Assembly: GCA_035511515.1 (NCBI GenBank)
Contig: DATKFG010000149.1
Coordinates: 1-51,076, forward strand
Length of the DNA: 51,076 nucleotides
Source: VBCK01 sp035511515
GTDB lineage: Bacteria; Pseudomonadota; Gammaproteobacteria; Burkholderiales; Burkholderiaceae_F
Direction of reading: 5' to 3'
This document shows, in pieces, positions 1 to 7,968 of this stretch. The notes below the pieces were generated by a model. That model ran no database searches. It saw only the letters and a list, made by a program, of their open reading frames with translations, and had not been told where the DNA came from. Numbering within the stretch: the first letter of the stretch is position 1; every line of letters starts with the position of its first letter. Both the position numbers and the translations under genes were made by a program.

Positions 1-100
1 CTGCGCGGGCGAGGGGCGATACGGGGTGCCGTTGAAACGACTTCCGAGCTGCGGCGCCCGGTCGCCCCTCGCCCGCGCAGCGGGAGAGGGGAGGGGGTGA
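1..100. repeat. palindromic GC-rich repeat (REP-like family A), left end cut by window
   Basis: Perfect 19-base inverted arms lie at 1-19 and 62-80, followed by a purine-rich tail to about 100. The same arms and tail recur at 9752-9879, in broken form at 24025-24257, and as a related variant at 29671-29736. The left tail expected from the 9.75 kb copy would lie before base 1, so this copy is truncated by the window edge. It is intergenic, upstream of the small gene at 185. It could fold as a long hairpin in RNA. Confidence 0.85.
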
Positions 101-184
101 GGGCGCGCGTCTACCCGTGCCGGTAGTGAAGCGGGCGTGCCGGGCTGACACACTGCAGCTCAATTGCCCCGCGGGAGCTTTCCG

Positions 185-613
185 ATGCGCAACCTGTCGG
201 CGCGCCGTGCCGACCCAGCTGCCCAATTCCTTCGTGCGCCCGCGACGGTTATCGTCCCTGCGCGCCCCGAATACATCTGCAAGCTGGTTCTGAGCACTCC
301 GAAAGACCGACGGCTGATCGAGGCGGTCGGCGGCTACCCCGCCCGCCTGCAAAGCTGCGTGCTCGCCGCCTGGCTGCGCCGGGGCTGGCGACTGGTCCGG
401 GCCGGCTCGCTACCGCTGCAGCCGGTTCCACCGCTGGCGCCTTCGATCGCGCCGCCGGCCGCCCGGCTGACCCGCCGCATCCGGTTCGACGATCCAGCCG
501 ATCCGACGCTGGCCGGATTCCTGCGCAGCCTTCCGCGCAAGGAACGTGGCCGCGAGATCCGCCATTTCATTTCAGCCGCCCTGCAAAGCAGCGCATGTCG
601 CCCGGCCGGTTGA
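185..613 (+). CDS. small hypothetical protein
   Basis: The 142-residue product is not recognised. I chose the ATG at 185 because GGGAG lies about eight bases upstream; a TTG 21 bases earlier keeps the frame open but has no ribosome-binding site. The protein is basic and proline-rich in the middle (around residues 75-95). It ends in a charged segment containing RIRFDDPADP and, further on, SLPRKERGREIRHFI, which looks like a short helical module. No signal peptide or membrane segment is visible. The next gene starts before or just after this one ends, so the two are probably co-transcribed. The function is unknown, and the coding call rests on the ribosome-binding site, the coupling and the open frame. 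Confidence 0.55.
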   Translation: MRNLSARRADPAAQFLRAPATVIVPARPEYICKLVLSTPKDRRLIEAVGGYPARLQSCVLAAWLRRGWRLVRAGSLPLQPVPPLAPSIAPPAARLTRRIRFDDPADPTLAGFLRSLPRKERGREIRHFISAALQSSACRPAG

Positions 614-1095
614 GAATTCGGGAGATGCTCACAAGGCCCGTCGCGGCTTGCAACCGTCCGCTCAGGTGCGCCTGGTGCACCACCCTTGCGTGGTTGCTGG
701 CTGTGGCGTTGCCGCCGGCGATCGCCGGGCCCACTGAGGCGAACGGCGAGCGGCTGGCCGATGCGATCATGCGTGCCCAAGCGCAGACCGACGGCAGCGG
801 CGGTCCGGTCCTGTACGCGTTCGTCGATTCCCGCTGCGCCGCCTGCCAGGTGCTCGAGCGGCGCCTGCAGCCGCTGATCCGTGCCGGACAGCTCACCGTG
901 CGCTGGATACCGGTTCGAATTGCGGGCAGCCCGGTGCCGGCCGCCGAGTCGGTGCAAGCCAACACGGCGCTGCTGGCTCTGCTATCGGGGTCGGTTCAAA
1001 CGCCGACGCTGGCCTACCGTACCCAGGCCGGCGCGCTGCGCATCCAGGTGGGCGCGCCGGCCGACCTGGCGCAGTTGCTTTATCAGTTGCGTTAA
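595..1095 (+). CDS. exported thioredoxin-fold protein with CAAC motif
   Basis: The product is a probable periplasmic thiol-disulfide protein of the DsbC/DsbG/thioredoxin fold. An N-terminal hydrophobic stretch (TLAWLLAVALPPAIA, about residues 30-44) looks like a signal peptide. It is followed by the fold entry LYAFVDSRCAACQVL with a CAAC active-site pair and later a PTLAYR segment, placed like the cis-proline strand (normally TPT). The start is uncertain: ATG at 595 overlaps the upstream gene, while ATG at 625 has GGGAG directly against it, too close for normal spacing. The natural substrate is unknown. The gene is convergent with ctpA, with a gap of about 20 bases and no terminator-like hairpin between them. 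A role in assembling an envelope complex is only inference. Confidence 0.7.
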   Translation: MSPGRLRIREMLTRPVAACNRPLRCAWCTTLAWLLAVALPPAIAGPTEANGERLADAIMRAQAQTDGSGGPVLYAFVDSRCAACQVLERRLQPLIRAGQLTVRWIPVRIAGSPVPAAESVQANTALLALLSGSVQTPTLAYRTQAGALRIQVGAPADLAQLLYQLR

Positions 1096-1114
1096 GCGCG
1101 TGCGGCGATGCGGT

Positions 1115-2578
1115 TCAGTGAGCCGGGGTCGGCGCCGGACTGGCCGCCACCGACTCTTTGCCCTTGGCCGTATCGACCGGCCGGCCCAGCAGGTAGTTCA
1201 TCGCCTGCTTCAACTGGAAGTCGTCGCCCGAGCCGAATTCGTACCGATGCGGGGGGGCAACCGGGTGCGGCACCGTCGCTCCGTCGTCCTTTTCCTCGGC
1301 TCCGCTCGTGGGCTGTGCGCCCGGCTTGCTCGGCTCCAGGCTCGCCGCATTCTGGTTCTCCAGATGGTGGGCCAGATCGGCCTCGCGCACATTCAGGCCC
1401 GCGAAGTTGCCCTCGGCGGTGTCCTCGACCTGCAGATCCGGCGTAATGCCCTGCGCCTGGATCGAGCGCCCGCTGGGCGTGTAGTAACGCGCCGTGGTGA
1501 GCTTGATGGCGGTCGGATTGTCGCGGTCGTTGCGGATCGGGATGATCGTCTGCACCGAGCCCTTGCCGAAGGTCTGTGTGCCGATCAGCGTGGCCCGCTT
1601 GTGGTCCTGCAGCGCGCCGGCCACGATCTCCGAGGCCGAAGCGCTCGCGCCGTTGACCAGCACCACCAGCGGCACCGACTTGACCTGAGGCGGCAGATGC
1701 ACCAGCGCATCGTCGCCATGCGTGCGCTGGTAATCGGATGCGTTGGCCGCATACCGGCGGTGTGCGTCTTCGGTGCGCCCTTCGGTCGTCACCACGGTGG
1801 AGTCCGGCGTCAGGAACACCGCCGAAACACCGACCGCCGCATGCAACAGGCCGCCCGGATCGTTGCGAAGATCCAGCACGATCCCCTTCAGCGGAGCCTG
1901 CTTGTACAGGTCCCCGAGCTGCTTGGCCAGATCATCGACGGTGCGTTCCTGGAACTGCGTGATCCGCACGAACGCGTAGCCCGGCTCGATCATCTTGGCC
2001 TTGACCGACTGCACGTGAATCACGTCGCGCACCAGCCGCACTTCGATCGGGGCGTTTTCGCCCTTGCGCACCAGTGTCAGCGTGATGGGGGTCTTGGGCT
2101 TGCCGCGCATCAGCTTGATCGCGTCGCCCAGCGCCATGCCTCGCGTGAACTTGTCGTCGATCTTGATGATCAGGTCGCCGGCCCGAATGCCGGCCCGCGC
2201 CGCCGGTGTGTCGTCGATCGGCGCGATCACCCGGACCGCACCGTCCTCGGCGCCGACCTCGATGCCCAGGCCGCCGAATTCACCCTGTGTTCCAACCTGC
2301 AGATCCTTGAACGCGTCGGCGTCGAGAAATGCGGAGTGCGGGTCCAGCCCGGCCAGCATGCCGGAGATCGCCTCCTGCATCAGCTTGCGATCCTCGACCG
2401 GTTCGACGTAGTTGGCCTTGATGGCGCCGAACACTTCGGTGAACTCGCGGATCTCTTCCAGCGGAATCGGACCGCGCGAGTCGCGGAAAGCGTAGGCGGT
2501 CAGGCCATAACTGATCGAGAGTCCGGCAATCACCCCGATACCGACCAGACCCCAACTGCGCAAACGTCCACCGCTCAT
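1115..2578 (-). CDS. ctpA: S41 family C-terminal processing peptidase
   Basis: This is a periplasmic serine protease that trims C-termini of envelope proteins, often peptidoglycan hydrolases or their regulators. The 487 residues contain an N-terminal membrane anchor (about 8-30), a PDZ domain (about 100-170) and the S41 catalytic core (about 195-385). The nucleophile is probably Ser314 in NGASASASEI, with the general base Lys339 in FGKGSVQT; the 25-residue spacing is that of the family. The tail from about 395 is a low-complexity linker. The start at 2578 is chosen for GGAGG a few bases upstream; an earlier in-frame start would run towards envC without a ribosome-binding site. It lies 34 bases downstream of envC, so gpmA-envC-ctpA is probably one operon. 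Confidence 0.93.
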   Translation of the reverse strand: MSGGRLRSWGLVGIGVIAGLSISYGLTAYAFRDSRGPIPLEEIREFTEVFGAIKANYVEPVEDRKLMQEAISGMLAGLDPHSAFLDADAFKDLQVGTQGEFGGLGIEVGAEDGAVRVIAPIDDTPAARAGIRAGDLIIKIDDKFTRGMALGDAIKLMRGKPKTPITLTLVRKGENAPIEVRLVRDVIHVQSVKAKMIEPGYAFVRITQFQERTVDDLAKQLGDLYKQAPLKGIVLDLRNDPGGLLHAAVGVSAVFLTPDSTVVTTEGRTEDAHRRYAANASDYQRTHGDDALVHLPPQVKSVPLVVLVNGASASASEIVAGALQDHKRATLIGTQTFGKGSVQTIIPIRNDRDNPTAIKLTTARYYTPSGRSIQAQGITPDLQVEDTAEGNFAGLNVREADLAHHLENQNAASLEPSKPGAQPTSGAEEKDDGATVPHPVAPPHRYEFGSGDDFQLKQAMNYLLGRPVDTAKGKESVAASPAPTPAH

Positions 2579-2612
2579 GCCGCCTCCAGGCGAGGATTGT
2601 CGCAACCCAAAA

Positions 2613-3893
2613 CTAGCGCGGACCAACCCACGCAAGCGGGTCGAAAGGCTTGCCCTGATACCTCAATTCGAAGTATAGGCCGGAATCCCGGCTGCCCCCG
2701 GTGCTGCCCACGGAAGCGATGACCTCGCGCGCCTGTACCACGTCCCCGATGCCGTGCAACAGCGTCTCGTTGTTGCCGTACACCGACAGCAACCCGTTAC
2801 CGTGATCCAAAATCATCAGATTGCCAAACCCACGTAGCCAGTCGGCGAATACGACCCGACCAGCGGCCACGGCGTGCACCTCGGCCCCGGCGCTGGCCCG
2901 GATAAACAGCCCTTTCCAGGTGGGAGCTCCGGCCTGAGGTTGGCCGTCCTCGTCACGCCGCGAAGCACCAAAGCGGGCGCTGAGCTCGCCGTCCACGGGC
3001 AGCTCCATCTTGCCGCGCAGCGCGCTGAAGGCGGCCAGGTTGGGCGCTTGGCCGCGGGGAGCGGCCGATGCGCTGGGCGGCGGGTGAGCCGGCGCATGCC
3101 GGCGCGCCTGCTCGGCCAGCAGACGGGAGATCTGGTCGATCAGTGAGCCGAGCCGCGCCTCGTCCTGCTCCAGTGCGGCCACCGAGCGTCGCTGCGCAAC
3201 GATCTGGGCGGACAGGCGCGCCAGCGTGGCTTTGCGGGCGGCCTGCTGCTTCAGCAGCTGGGTCCGGCTGGCGTTTTCTTCCGTTGCGATCGATGCCAGT
3301 TCGGCCTTGCGCTCGCGCGACTGCGCCTCCAGTCCGACCAGTTCGTCGTGGCGCTGCCTCAGATCCCCGATCTGCCGCAGCTCCTCGTGAATCACCCGGT
3401 CCACGTACATGCGATCGCGGGCGGCGCCGCCCGGGGCGGCACCGTCCAGCAACTCCTGCCACGGCTGCCGGCCTTGCAGGTCGAACTGTGTGCGGATCAT
3501 CTGTCCGACCGCCAGCTCATGGGCTCCCTGACGGGATCGGGTGGTCTGCTCCCGCTGTTGCAGCGCGCCGATCTGTGCTTCGACCTGCCGGCGCGCATGC
3601 GCCAGCTCGCGCAGTCGCCGATTGGCGCCCGAGATGGCGGTTTCGGATTCGGCCAGTGCGTCGGAGGCTTCCGAATGCGCGGCTTGCGCCTCGGCCAGCT
3701 GCTTTTTCAGCTGCACCAGGCGCGAGCGCAGCTCGCGCTGCTCGTCCTGCAGCTTCTGCTTGCGCTGGGCGCTGACCGGGCCGCCCGCCGAATCCTGGGT
3801 ATCGGCGCGCTGGCCCGCGCGCGCCGGCTGCTCCACCGCGTGCGACAGAACCAGGGGCAGAGCCGCTGCCAGCCACGTCAGCGGGGTGCGCGT
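2613..3893 (-). CDS. envC: murein hydrolase activator EnvC
   Basis: EnvC is the periplasmic coiled-coil/LytM protein that links FtsEX to the septal amidases. A signal-peptide-like stretch (LTWLAAALPLVLSHA) is followed by a long, glutamine- and arginine-rich coiled coil and a C-terminal LytM (M23) domain. That domain is degenerate, as in true EnvC: the final zinc-binding HxH is replaced by LYFELRYQ, so it activates amidases rather than cutting peptidoglycan. The start is a problem. No in-frame ATG, GTG or TTG lies just before the signal peptide. The options are an ACG at 3893, six bases after GGAGGA, or a CTG at 3881 overlapping the gpmA stop as CTGA. A GTG at 3836 would delete the signal peptide. 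The left end given here is the outer plausible start. Confidence 0.9.
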   Translation of the reverse strand, partial: TRTPLTWLAAALPLVLSHAVEQPARAGQRADTQDSAGGPVSAQRKQKLQDEQRELRSRLVQLKKQLAEAQAAHSEASDALAESETAISGANRRLRELAHARRQVEAQIGALQQREQTTRSRQGAHELAVGQMIRTQFDLQGRQPWQELLDGAAPGGAARDRMYVDRVIHEELRQIGDLRQRHDELVGLEAQSRERKAELASIATEENASRTQLLKQQAARKATLARLSAQIVAQRRSVAALEQDEARLGSLIDQISRLLAEQARRHAPAHPPPSASAAPRGQAPNLAAFSALRGKMELPVDGELSARFGASRRDEDGQPQAGAPTWKGLFIRASAGAEVHAVAAGRVVFADWLRGFGNLMILDHGNGLLSVYGNNETLLHGIGDVVQAREVIASVGSTGGSRDSGLYFELRYQGKPFDPLAWVGPR

Positions 3894-4603
3894 TCGATGT
3901 CCTCCTGCGCGCCCAGGTAATAACGCTTCAGCGGTCGCAATCCGTCGTCCAGCTCGTACACCAGCGGCGCGCCGGTCGGAATGTTCAAGGCGACGATGTC
4001 GTCGTCGGACATCCGGTCCAGAAACTTCACCAGCGCCCGCAGCGAGTTGCCGTGCGCGACGACCAGCACGCTGCGACCGCGCGTCAGCGCCGGGGCAATC
4101 GAGTCGTTCCAGAACGGCACGACCCGCTCCACGGTGTCGCGCAGCGACTCGGTGAGCGGAATCTGCTCGGGCTTGAGCATGTGGTAGCGCGGGTCGCGCC
4201 CGCTCCAGCGTTCGTCCCCCGCACTGAGCGCCGGAGGCGCTACCTCGTAGGACCGGCGCCACAGGTGCACCTGCTCCTGTCCGAAACGCAGCGCCGTTTC
4301 CCGCTTGTTAAGGCCCTGCAGCGCGCCATAGTGGCGCTCGTTCAGGCGCCAGCTGTGCACGACCGGAATCCACATCCGGTCCAGCCCATCGAGCGCGACC
4401 CACAGCGTGCGGATCGCGCGTCTGAGCATGGACGCATAGGCGATGTCGAACGCAAAGCCGTGCTCGCGCAGCAGCCCGGCCGCGCCGTGGGCTTCGCGCA
4501 CGCCTTGCTCGGTCAGATCGACATCGGTCCAGCCGGTGAACCGGTCTTCCAGGTTCCACTGGCTCTGCCCGTGTCGCAGCAATACCAGCCGGTGAGTGCT
4601 CAT
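3878..4603 (-). CDS. gpmA: 2,3-bisphosphoglycerate-dependent phosphoglycerate mutase
   Basis: This cytoplasmic enzyme interconverts 3- and 2-phosphoglycerate in glycolysis and gluconeogenesis through a phosphohistidine. The 241-residue protein has the histidine phosphatase signature LLRHGQSQWN with His11, the acid Glu89 in NERHYG, and the second histidine His184 in AHGNS. Length and motifs fit the cofactor-dependent family. It is the first gene of the minus-strand gpmA-envC-ctpA group and is divergent from the rhodanese gene. The stop codon overlaps a possible CTG start of envC. The short AT-rich stretch upstream (4612-4622) is shared with the rhodanese promoter region. Confidence 0.96.
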   Translation of the reverse strand: MSTHRLVLLRHGQSQWNLEDRFTGWTDVDLTEQGVREAHGAAGLLREHGFAFDIAYASMLRRAIRTLWVALDGLDRMWIPVVHSWRLNERHYGALQGLNKRETALRFGQEQVHLWRRSYEVAPPALSAGDERWSGRDPRYHMLKPEQIPLTESLRDTVERVVPFWNDSIAPALTRGRSVLVVAHGNSLRALVKFLDRMSDDDIVALNIPTGAPLVYELDDGLRPLKRYYLGAQEDIERAPR

Positions 4604-4615
4604 CAGGATGCATTC

Positions 4616-4621
4616 TATAAT
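4616..4621 (+). promoter_or_regulatory. candidate -10 box (TATAAT) before the rhodanese gene
   Basis: A perfect TATAAT sits 33 bases before the GTG start of the rhodanese gene, in one of the few AT-rich patches of the window. The -35 position carries only a weak match (around 4592-4598, GTGAGT). It lies in the 50-base gap between the divergent gpmA and rhodanese genes and could drive rhodanese-grxC-secB-gpsA. Confidence 0.45.
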
Positions 4622-4653
4622 TACCTCTCGCGTCCCCTCCTCGGATTGCCCGA

Positions 4654-5061
4654 GTGCCCTTTTTCCTGGATCGGATCAACCTGCTGCTGATCGCGATGGC
4701 CTGCGTCAGCGGCGCCATCCTGCTGTGGCCGGTGCTGCGCGAGCGCGGCAGCCATCCCAGCCTGTCGACGCTGGCGGCAACGCAATTGATCAACTCGCGC
4801 CACGCGCAGGTCGTCGACGTGCGCCCGTCGGACCAATTCGCGACCGGCTCGGTGCCCAACGCGCGCAACATTCCACTGGCCGAAATCGGGCAGCGCTGCG
4901 GCGAACTGCGCAAGGACCGTCCTGTCATTCTCGTGTGCAACGATGGTCGGACCGCGCATGGCGCCGCCTCGAAGTTGCGCGCCGGCGGCATCGGCGAGGT
5001 CTATGTGCTGGCCGGCGGCGTGACCGCGTGGCGCGACGCGGGCCTTCCGATCCGCAAGTGA
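4654..5061 (+). CDS. membrane-anchored rhodanese-like sulfurtransferase
   Basis: The product is a single-domain rhodanese, 135 residues, tethered by an N-terminal transmembrane helix (about 8-28). The catalytic cysteine is Cys95 in VILVCNDGRTA, and the domain ends with the typical GGVTAWRDAGLP. Such proteins carry persulfide sulfur, but the acceptor is not shown by the sequence. The start is GTG at 4654, with no strong ribosome-binding site. The neighbours downstream are grxC (11 bases) and secB; this rhodanese-grxC-secB order is common in betaproteobacteria and suggests a shared transcript. Confidence 0.92.
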   Translation: MPFFLDRINLLLIAMACVSGAILLWPVLRERGSHPSLSTLAATQLINSRHAQVVDVRPSDQFATGSVPNARNIPLAEIGQRCGELRKDRPVILVCNDGRTAHGAASKLRAGGIGEVYVLAGGVTAWRDAGLPIRK

Positions 5062-5072
5062 CGCACTCGTCG

Positions 5073-5333
5073 ATGCCTGCGCGGATCCGCATGTACACCA
5101 CGGCGACGTGCCCCTTCTGCATCCGCGCGGAACGGTTGCTGGCGACGCGCGGGGTCGCGTCGATCGACAGGCTGCGCGTGGATCTGGACCCGGCCTTGCG
5201 CGAGGAGATGGTCCGCATCACCGGCCGGCGCACCGTGCCCCAGATCTTCATCGGAGACTTTCACGTCGGCGGCTTCGAAGAGCTGGCAGCGATGGATCGC
5301 CAGGGCAGGCTTGCGCGTCTGCTGGAAACCTGA
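5073..5333 (+). CDS. grxC: glutaredoxin 3
   Basis: This is a dithiol glutaredoxin of 86 residues, the family's usual size. The active site is CPFC at residues 13-16, followed by TVPQIFIG (54-61), which holds the cis-proline that contacts glutathione, and GGFEEL near the end. It reduces protein disulfides and glutathione-mixed disulfides in the cytoplasm. It starts 11 bases after the rhodanese stop and ends 35 bases before secB. Confidence 0.95.
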   Translation: MPARIRMYTTATCPFCIRAERLLATRGVASIDRLRVDLDPALREEMVRITGRRTVPQIFIGDFHVGGFEELAAMDRQGRLARLLET

Positions 5334-5368
5334 CCGACGGCCGGCCGCGGCCATTAGAGGCGATCGCC

Positions 5369-5890
5369 ATGACACAGAACCCAGCATCGACCGGCGCCGA
5401 TGGCGCCGGCAACGCGCCGGCCAGCGGCACCGTGTTCACGGTGCAGCGCATTTACCTGAAGGATGCATCGCTCGAGATGCCGAACGCGCCAGCCGTCTTC
5501 CTGGAGCAGAGCGCCCCGCAGGTCGACGTTCAAATGGATATCGGGAGCGAATCGATCGCCGAGGGCATGTACGAGGTCATCGTGCGGGTCACCGTGACGG
5601 CTCGCGCGAAGGACAAGGTGCTGTTTCTGGTCGAAGCCAAGCAGGCCGGTATCTTCGAGGTGCGCGGAATTCCGGCCGAGCAGTTCGGCCCGGTGCTCGG
5701 GATCGTCTGCCCCGGAATCGTCTACCCGTACCTGCGCGCCAACGTGGCAGACCTGGTGACGCGCACCGGGCTGCCCGCGATCCATCTGGCGGAAATCAAC
5801 TTCGAGGCGCTGTACCGGCAGAGGCTGGCTCAGAATGAAACGGCGCGCTCGCCGATCATCGTTCCGCCCGGCTCCAACACCCGACAATAG
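5369..5890 (+). CDS. secB: protein-export chaperone SecB
   Basis: SecB is a cytosolic tetrameric chaperone that keeps preproteins unfolded and hands them to SecA. The 173-residue protein has the SecB core: FTVQRIYLKDASLE near the N-terminus, the acidic QVDVQMDIGSE strand, and CPGIVYPYLRANVADLV. The C-terminal tail after about residue 155 differs from the zinc-linked SecA-binding tail of Escherichia coli, as is usual in betaproteobacteria. The start ATG at 5369 has AGAGG upstream. It is followed by gpsA 18 bases later, the same gpsA adjacency seen in enteric bacteria. Confidence 0.96.
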   Translation: MTQNPASTGADGAGNAPASGTVFTVQRIYLKDASLEMPNAPAVFLEQSAPQVDVQMDIGSESIAEGMYEVIVRVTVTARAKDKVLFLVEAKQAGIFEVRGIPAEQFGPVLGIVCPGIVYPYLRANVADLVTRTGLPAIHLAEINFEALYRQRLAQNETARSPIIVPPGSNTRQ

Positions 5891-5908
5891 CTGCAGGCCC
5901 GGGCTCGC

Positions 5909-6898
5909 ATGCGGATCGCGATCCTCGGTGCCGGCGCCTGGGGAACCGCGCTCGCCTGCGCTCTGGCCGGGCGGCACCAGGTGGCGCTGTGGGCGCGCGA
6001 CCCCGCCTGCGCACTGCTGCTGCAACAGCAGCGCACCAACGAGCGCTACCTTCCCGGCATCGCGTTGCCGCCATCGGTCGTCGTGACGGGCGAGCTGCCG
6101 ACGGCGGCGCGTTTTGCCGCCGGCGGCCTGCTGGCACTGGCGACGCCGACGGCGGCGTTGCGCCCGACGTTGCGGGCGCTGCGCGCGCAGCCGCAATTGC
6201 CCGCCGTGCTGTGGCTGTGCAAGGGCTTCGAGCGCGACAGCGGGATGCTGCCGCACGAAATCACCGCCGATGAGTTGCCCGGGCACGAATCCGGACCACT
6301 GTCCGGGCCCAGCTTCGCCGAGGAGGTTGCGCGCGGCCTGCCGACCGCGCTGACCGTCGCCGGCAACGAAGCGTTCTGTGCGCTGGTCACGCGCGCCCTG
6401 CACGGCAATGGCCTGCGCATTTATTCCTCGCAGGACGTGATCGGGGTCGAGGTCGGCGGCGCCGTCAAGAACGTGATGGCGATCGCAACCGGGATCGCGG
6501 ACGCGTTGGGATTGGGTAACAACGCGCGGGCTGCGCTGATCACGCGCGGACTTGCCGAGACCAGCCGGCTCGGGGTGGCGCTGGGGGGTTACAGCGGCAC
6601 CTTCACCGGCCTGACGGGGCTGGGCGACCTGATTCTGACCTGCACCGGCGAGCAGTCTCGCAATCGACGCGTCGGCCTGGCGCTCGGCCGCGGTGTCGAA
6701 CTGCAACGGGCCCTGGCCGAACTCGGACACGTTGCCGAAGGCGTCTGGTCGGCGCCGGCCACGGCCGCGCGCGCACGCGAGGCCGGCGTCGACATGCCGA
6801 TCACCGAGGCCGTGTGCGCGGTGCTGGACGGCCGCCTGAGCCCGCGTGCCGCGCTCGAGCAGTTGCTGGCGCGCGAGCCACGCCAGGAAGACGAGTGA
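5909..6898 (+). CDS. gpsA: NAD(P)-dependent glycerol-3-phosphate dehydrogenase
   Basis: This cytoplasmic enzyme reduces dihydroxyacetone phosphate to sn-glycerol 3-phosphate for phospholipid synthesis. The 329 residues begin with the Rossmann motif GAGAWGTA (7-14). The substrate region LSGPSFAEEVA lies at 131-141 and the catalytic lysine is Lys187 in GGAVKNVMAIA. The C-terminal half contains GLGDLILTCTG, typical of GpsA. Its TGA stop overlaps the GTG start of the next gene, pointing to translational coupling. Confidence 0.97.
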   Translation: MRIAILGAGAWGTALACALAGRHQVALWARDPACALLLQQQRTNERYLPGIALPPSVVVTGELPTAARFAAGGLLALATPTAALRPTLRALRAQPQLPAVLWLCKGFERDSGMLPHEITADELPGHESGPLSGPSFAEEVARGLPTALTVAGNEAFCALVTRALHGNGLRIYSSQDVIGVEVGGAVKNVMAIATGIADALGLGNNARAALITRGLAETSRLGVALGGYSGTFTGLTGLGDLILTCTGEQSRNRRVGLALGRGVELQRALAELGHVAEGVWSAPATAARAREAGVDMPITEAVCAVLDGRLSPRAALEQLLAREPRQEDE

Positions 6899-7503
6899 GC
6901 ACCGGCGGGTCGGCGGTGAGCCAGGGCGCCAGCGCGCAAGGCACCGGCGGGCTGAAAAGCGTGTGCGTCTTTTGCGGATCGGCCCCGGGCTGTGACCCGC
7001 GCTTCGTCGAGTGCGCGCGCGACACCGGAGCGCTGCTCGCGCAGCGGGGCCTGGCACTCGTATACGGCGGGGGCCACGTCGGGATGATGGGCGCGCTGGC
7101 CGATGCCGCGCTGGCAGCCGGCGGACGGGTCACCGGAGTGATACCGCGGCACCTGATGCGCCCCGAGGTGGCGCACCTGGGCCTGACCGAGTTGATCGTC
7201 GTCGATTCGATGCACCAGCGCAAGCGCTTGATGGCCGATCGCGCAGACGGCTTCCTGGTGCTGCCCGGCGGCTACGGAACGCTGGATGAAACCTTCGAGA
7301 TGGTGACCTGGCTGCAGCTGGGACTGCAGAGCAAGCCGCTGGCGCTGGTCAACTTGGCCGGTTTCTTCGACCCGCTGCTGCGCTGGATCGAGCATGCGGT
7401 CGACTCGGGCTTCGTCCGCCCGGCGCAGGCGCACCTGTTGCGGCCGGAGCCTACGCCGCAGGCCGCGCTGGAACGGCTGCAGGCGGTTTCAGACGCCGCC
7501 TGA
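6895..7503 (+). CDS. LOG family nucleotide 5'-monophosphate phosphoribohydrolase (TIGR00730)
   Basis: The protein belongs to the LOG (Lonely guy) family, which cleaves the base from cytokinin riboside monophosphates or other nucleoside 5'-monophosphates. It has VCVFCGSAPG near residue 23, a glycine-rich GGGHVGMMG (58-66) and the family signature PGGYGTLDE (124-132). The chosen GTG at 6895 overlaps the gpsA stop (GTGA). A second GTG at 6916 is possible, and the first 20 residues are not conserved-looking. The 3' end overlaps the convergent trmL by 15 bases. The physiological substrate in this organism cannot be told from sequence. Confidence 0.9.
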   Translation: MSTGGSAVSQGASAQGTGGLKSVCVFCGSAPGCDPRFVECARDTGALLAQRGLALVYGGGHVGMMGALADAALAAGGRVTGVIPRHLMRPEVAHLGLTELIVVDSMHQRKRLMADRADGFLVLPGGYGTLDETFEMVTWLQLGLQSKPLALVNLAGFFDPLLRWIEHAVDSGFVRPAQAHLLRPEPTPQAALERLQAVSDAA

Positions 7504-7959
7504 GAAACCGGACTGCCTCCACGCCTCGAATACGACGACGGCCACCGCGTTGGACAGGTTCAGGCTGCGGTTGCCGGGTCGCATCGGCAGCCTGAGCAGA
7601 CGCGCGGCGGGAAAGCAGTCGCGCACACCGGGCGGCAGTCCGCTGACCTCGGAGCCGAACACGAACCAGTCGCCCGCGCGGAACTCGACCTCGGCGAAAT
7701 TGGCGCTGCCGTGGCGTGTCAGCGCAAACAGTCGTTGCGGATCCGGGCGCTCGGACTGCAGCAGCGCCTCGAAGCTCAGGTGCACCGCAACGTGCGCGAA
7801 CTCGCGGTAATCCAGGCCCGCGCGCCTCATCCTTGCGTGATCCAGAGCGAAGCCGAGCGGCTGCACCAGGTGAAGGCGCGCGCCCGTATTGGCGCACAGA
7901 CGGATCACGTTGCCGGTATTCGGCGGGATCTGCGGCTCGACCAGAACAACGTGAAACAT
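7489..7959 (-). CDS. trmL: tRNA (cytidine/uridine-2'-O-)-methyltransferase
   Basis: TrmL is a SPOUT-fold enzyme that 2'-O-methylates the wobble nucleotide (position 34) of certain leucine tRNAs with S-adenosylmethionine. The 156-residue protein shows the three knot motifs: EPQIPPNTGN (8-17), the FGSEVSGLP segment near 101-109, and the C-terminal RSLNLSNAVAV. This minimal length is that of TrmL rather than TrmH. It follows comF with a gap of nine bases and overlaps the LOG-family gene at its 3' end. Confidence 0.94.
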   Translation of the reverse strand: MFHVVLVEPQIPPNTGNVIRLCANTGARLHLVQPLGFALDHARMRRAGLDYREFAHVAVHLSFEALLQSERPDPQRLFALTRHGSANFAEVEFRAGDWFVFGSEVSGLPPGVRDCFPAARLLRLPMRPGNRSLNLSNAVAVVVFEAWRQSGFSGGV

Positions 7960-7968
7960 CGCTTCGAC

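Noticed and set aside
881..2722. 613-codon open frame on the plus strand across ctpA
   Set aside because: It is antisense to a complete ctpA gene with clear catalytic motifs, has a shadow-frame composition (Arg, Ala, Gln, His) and no recognisable domain.
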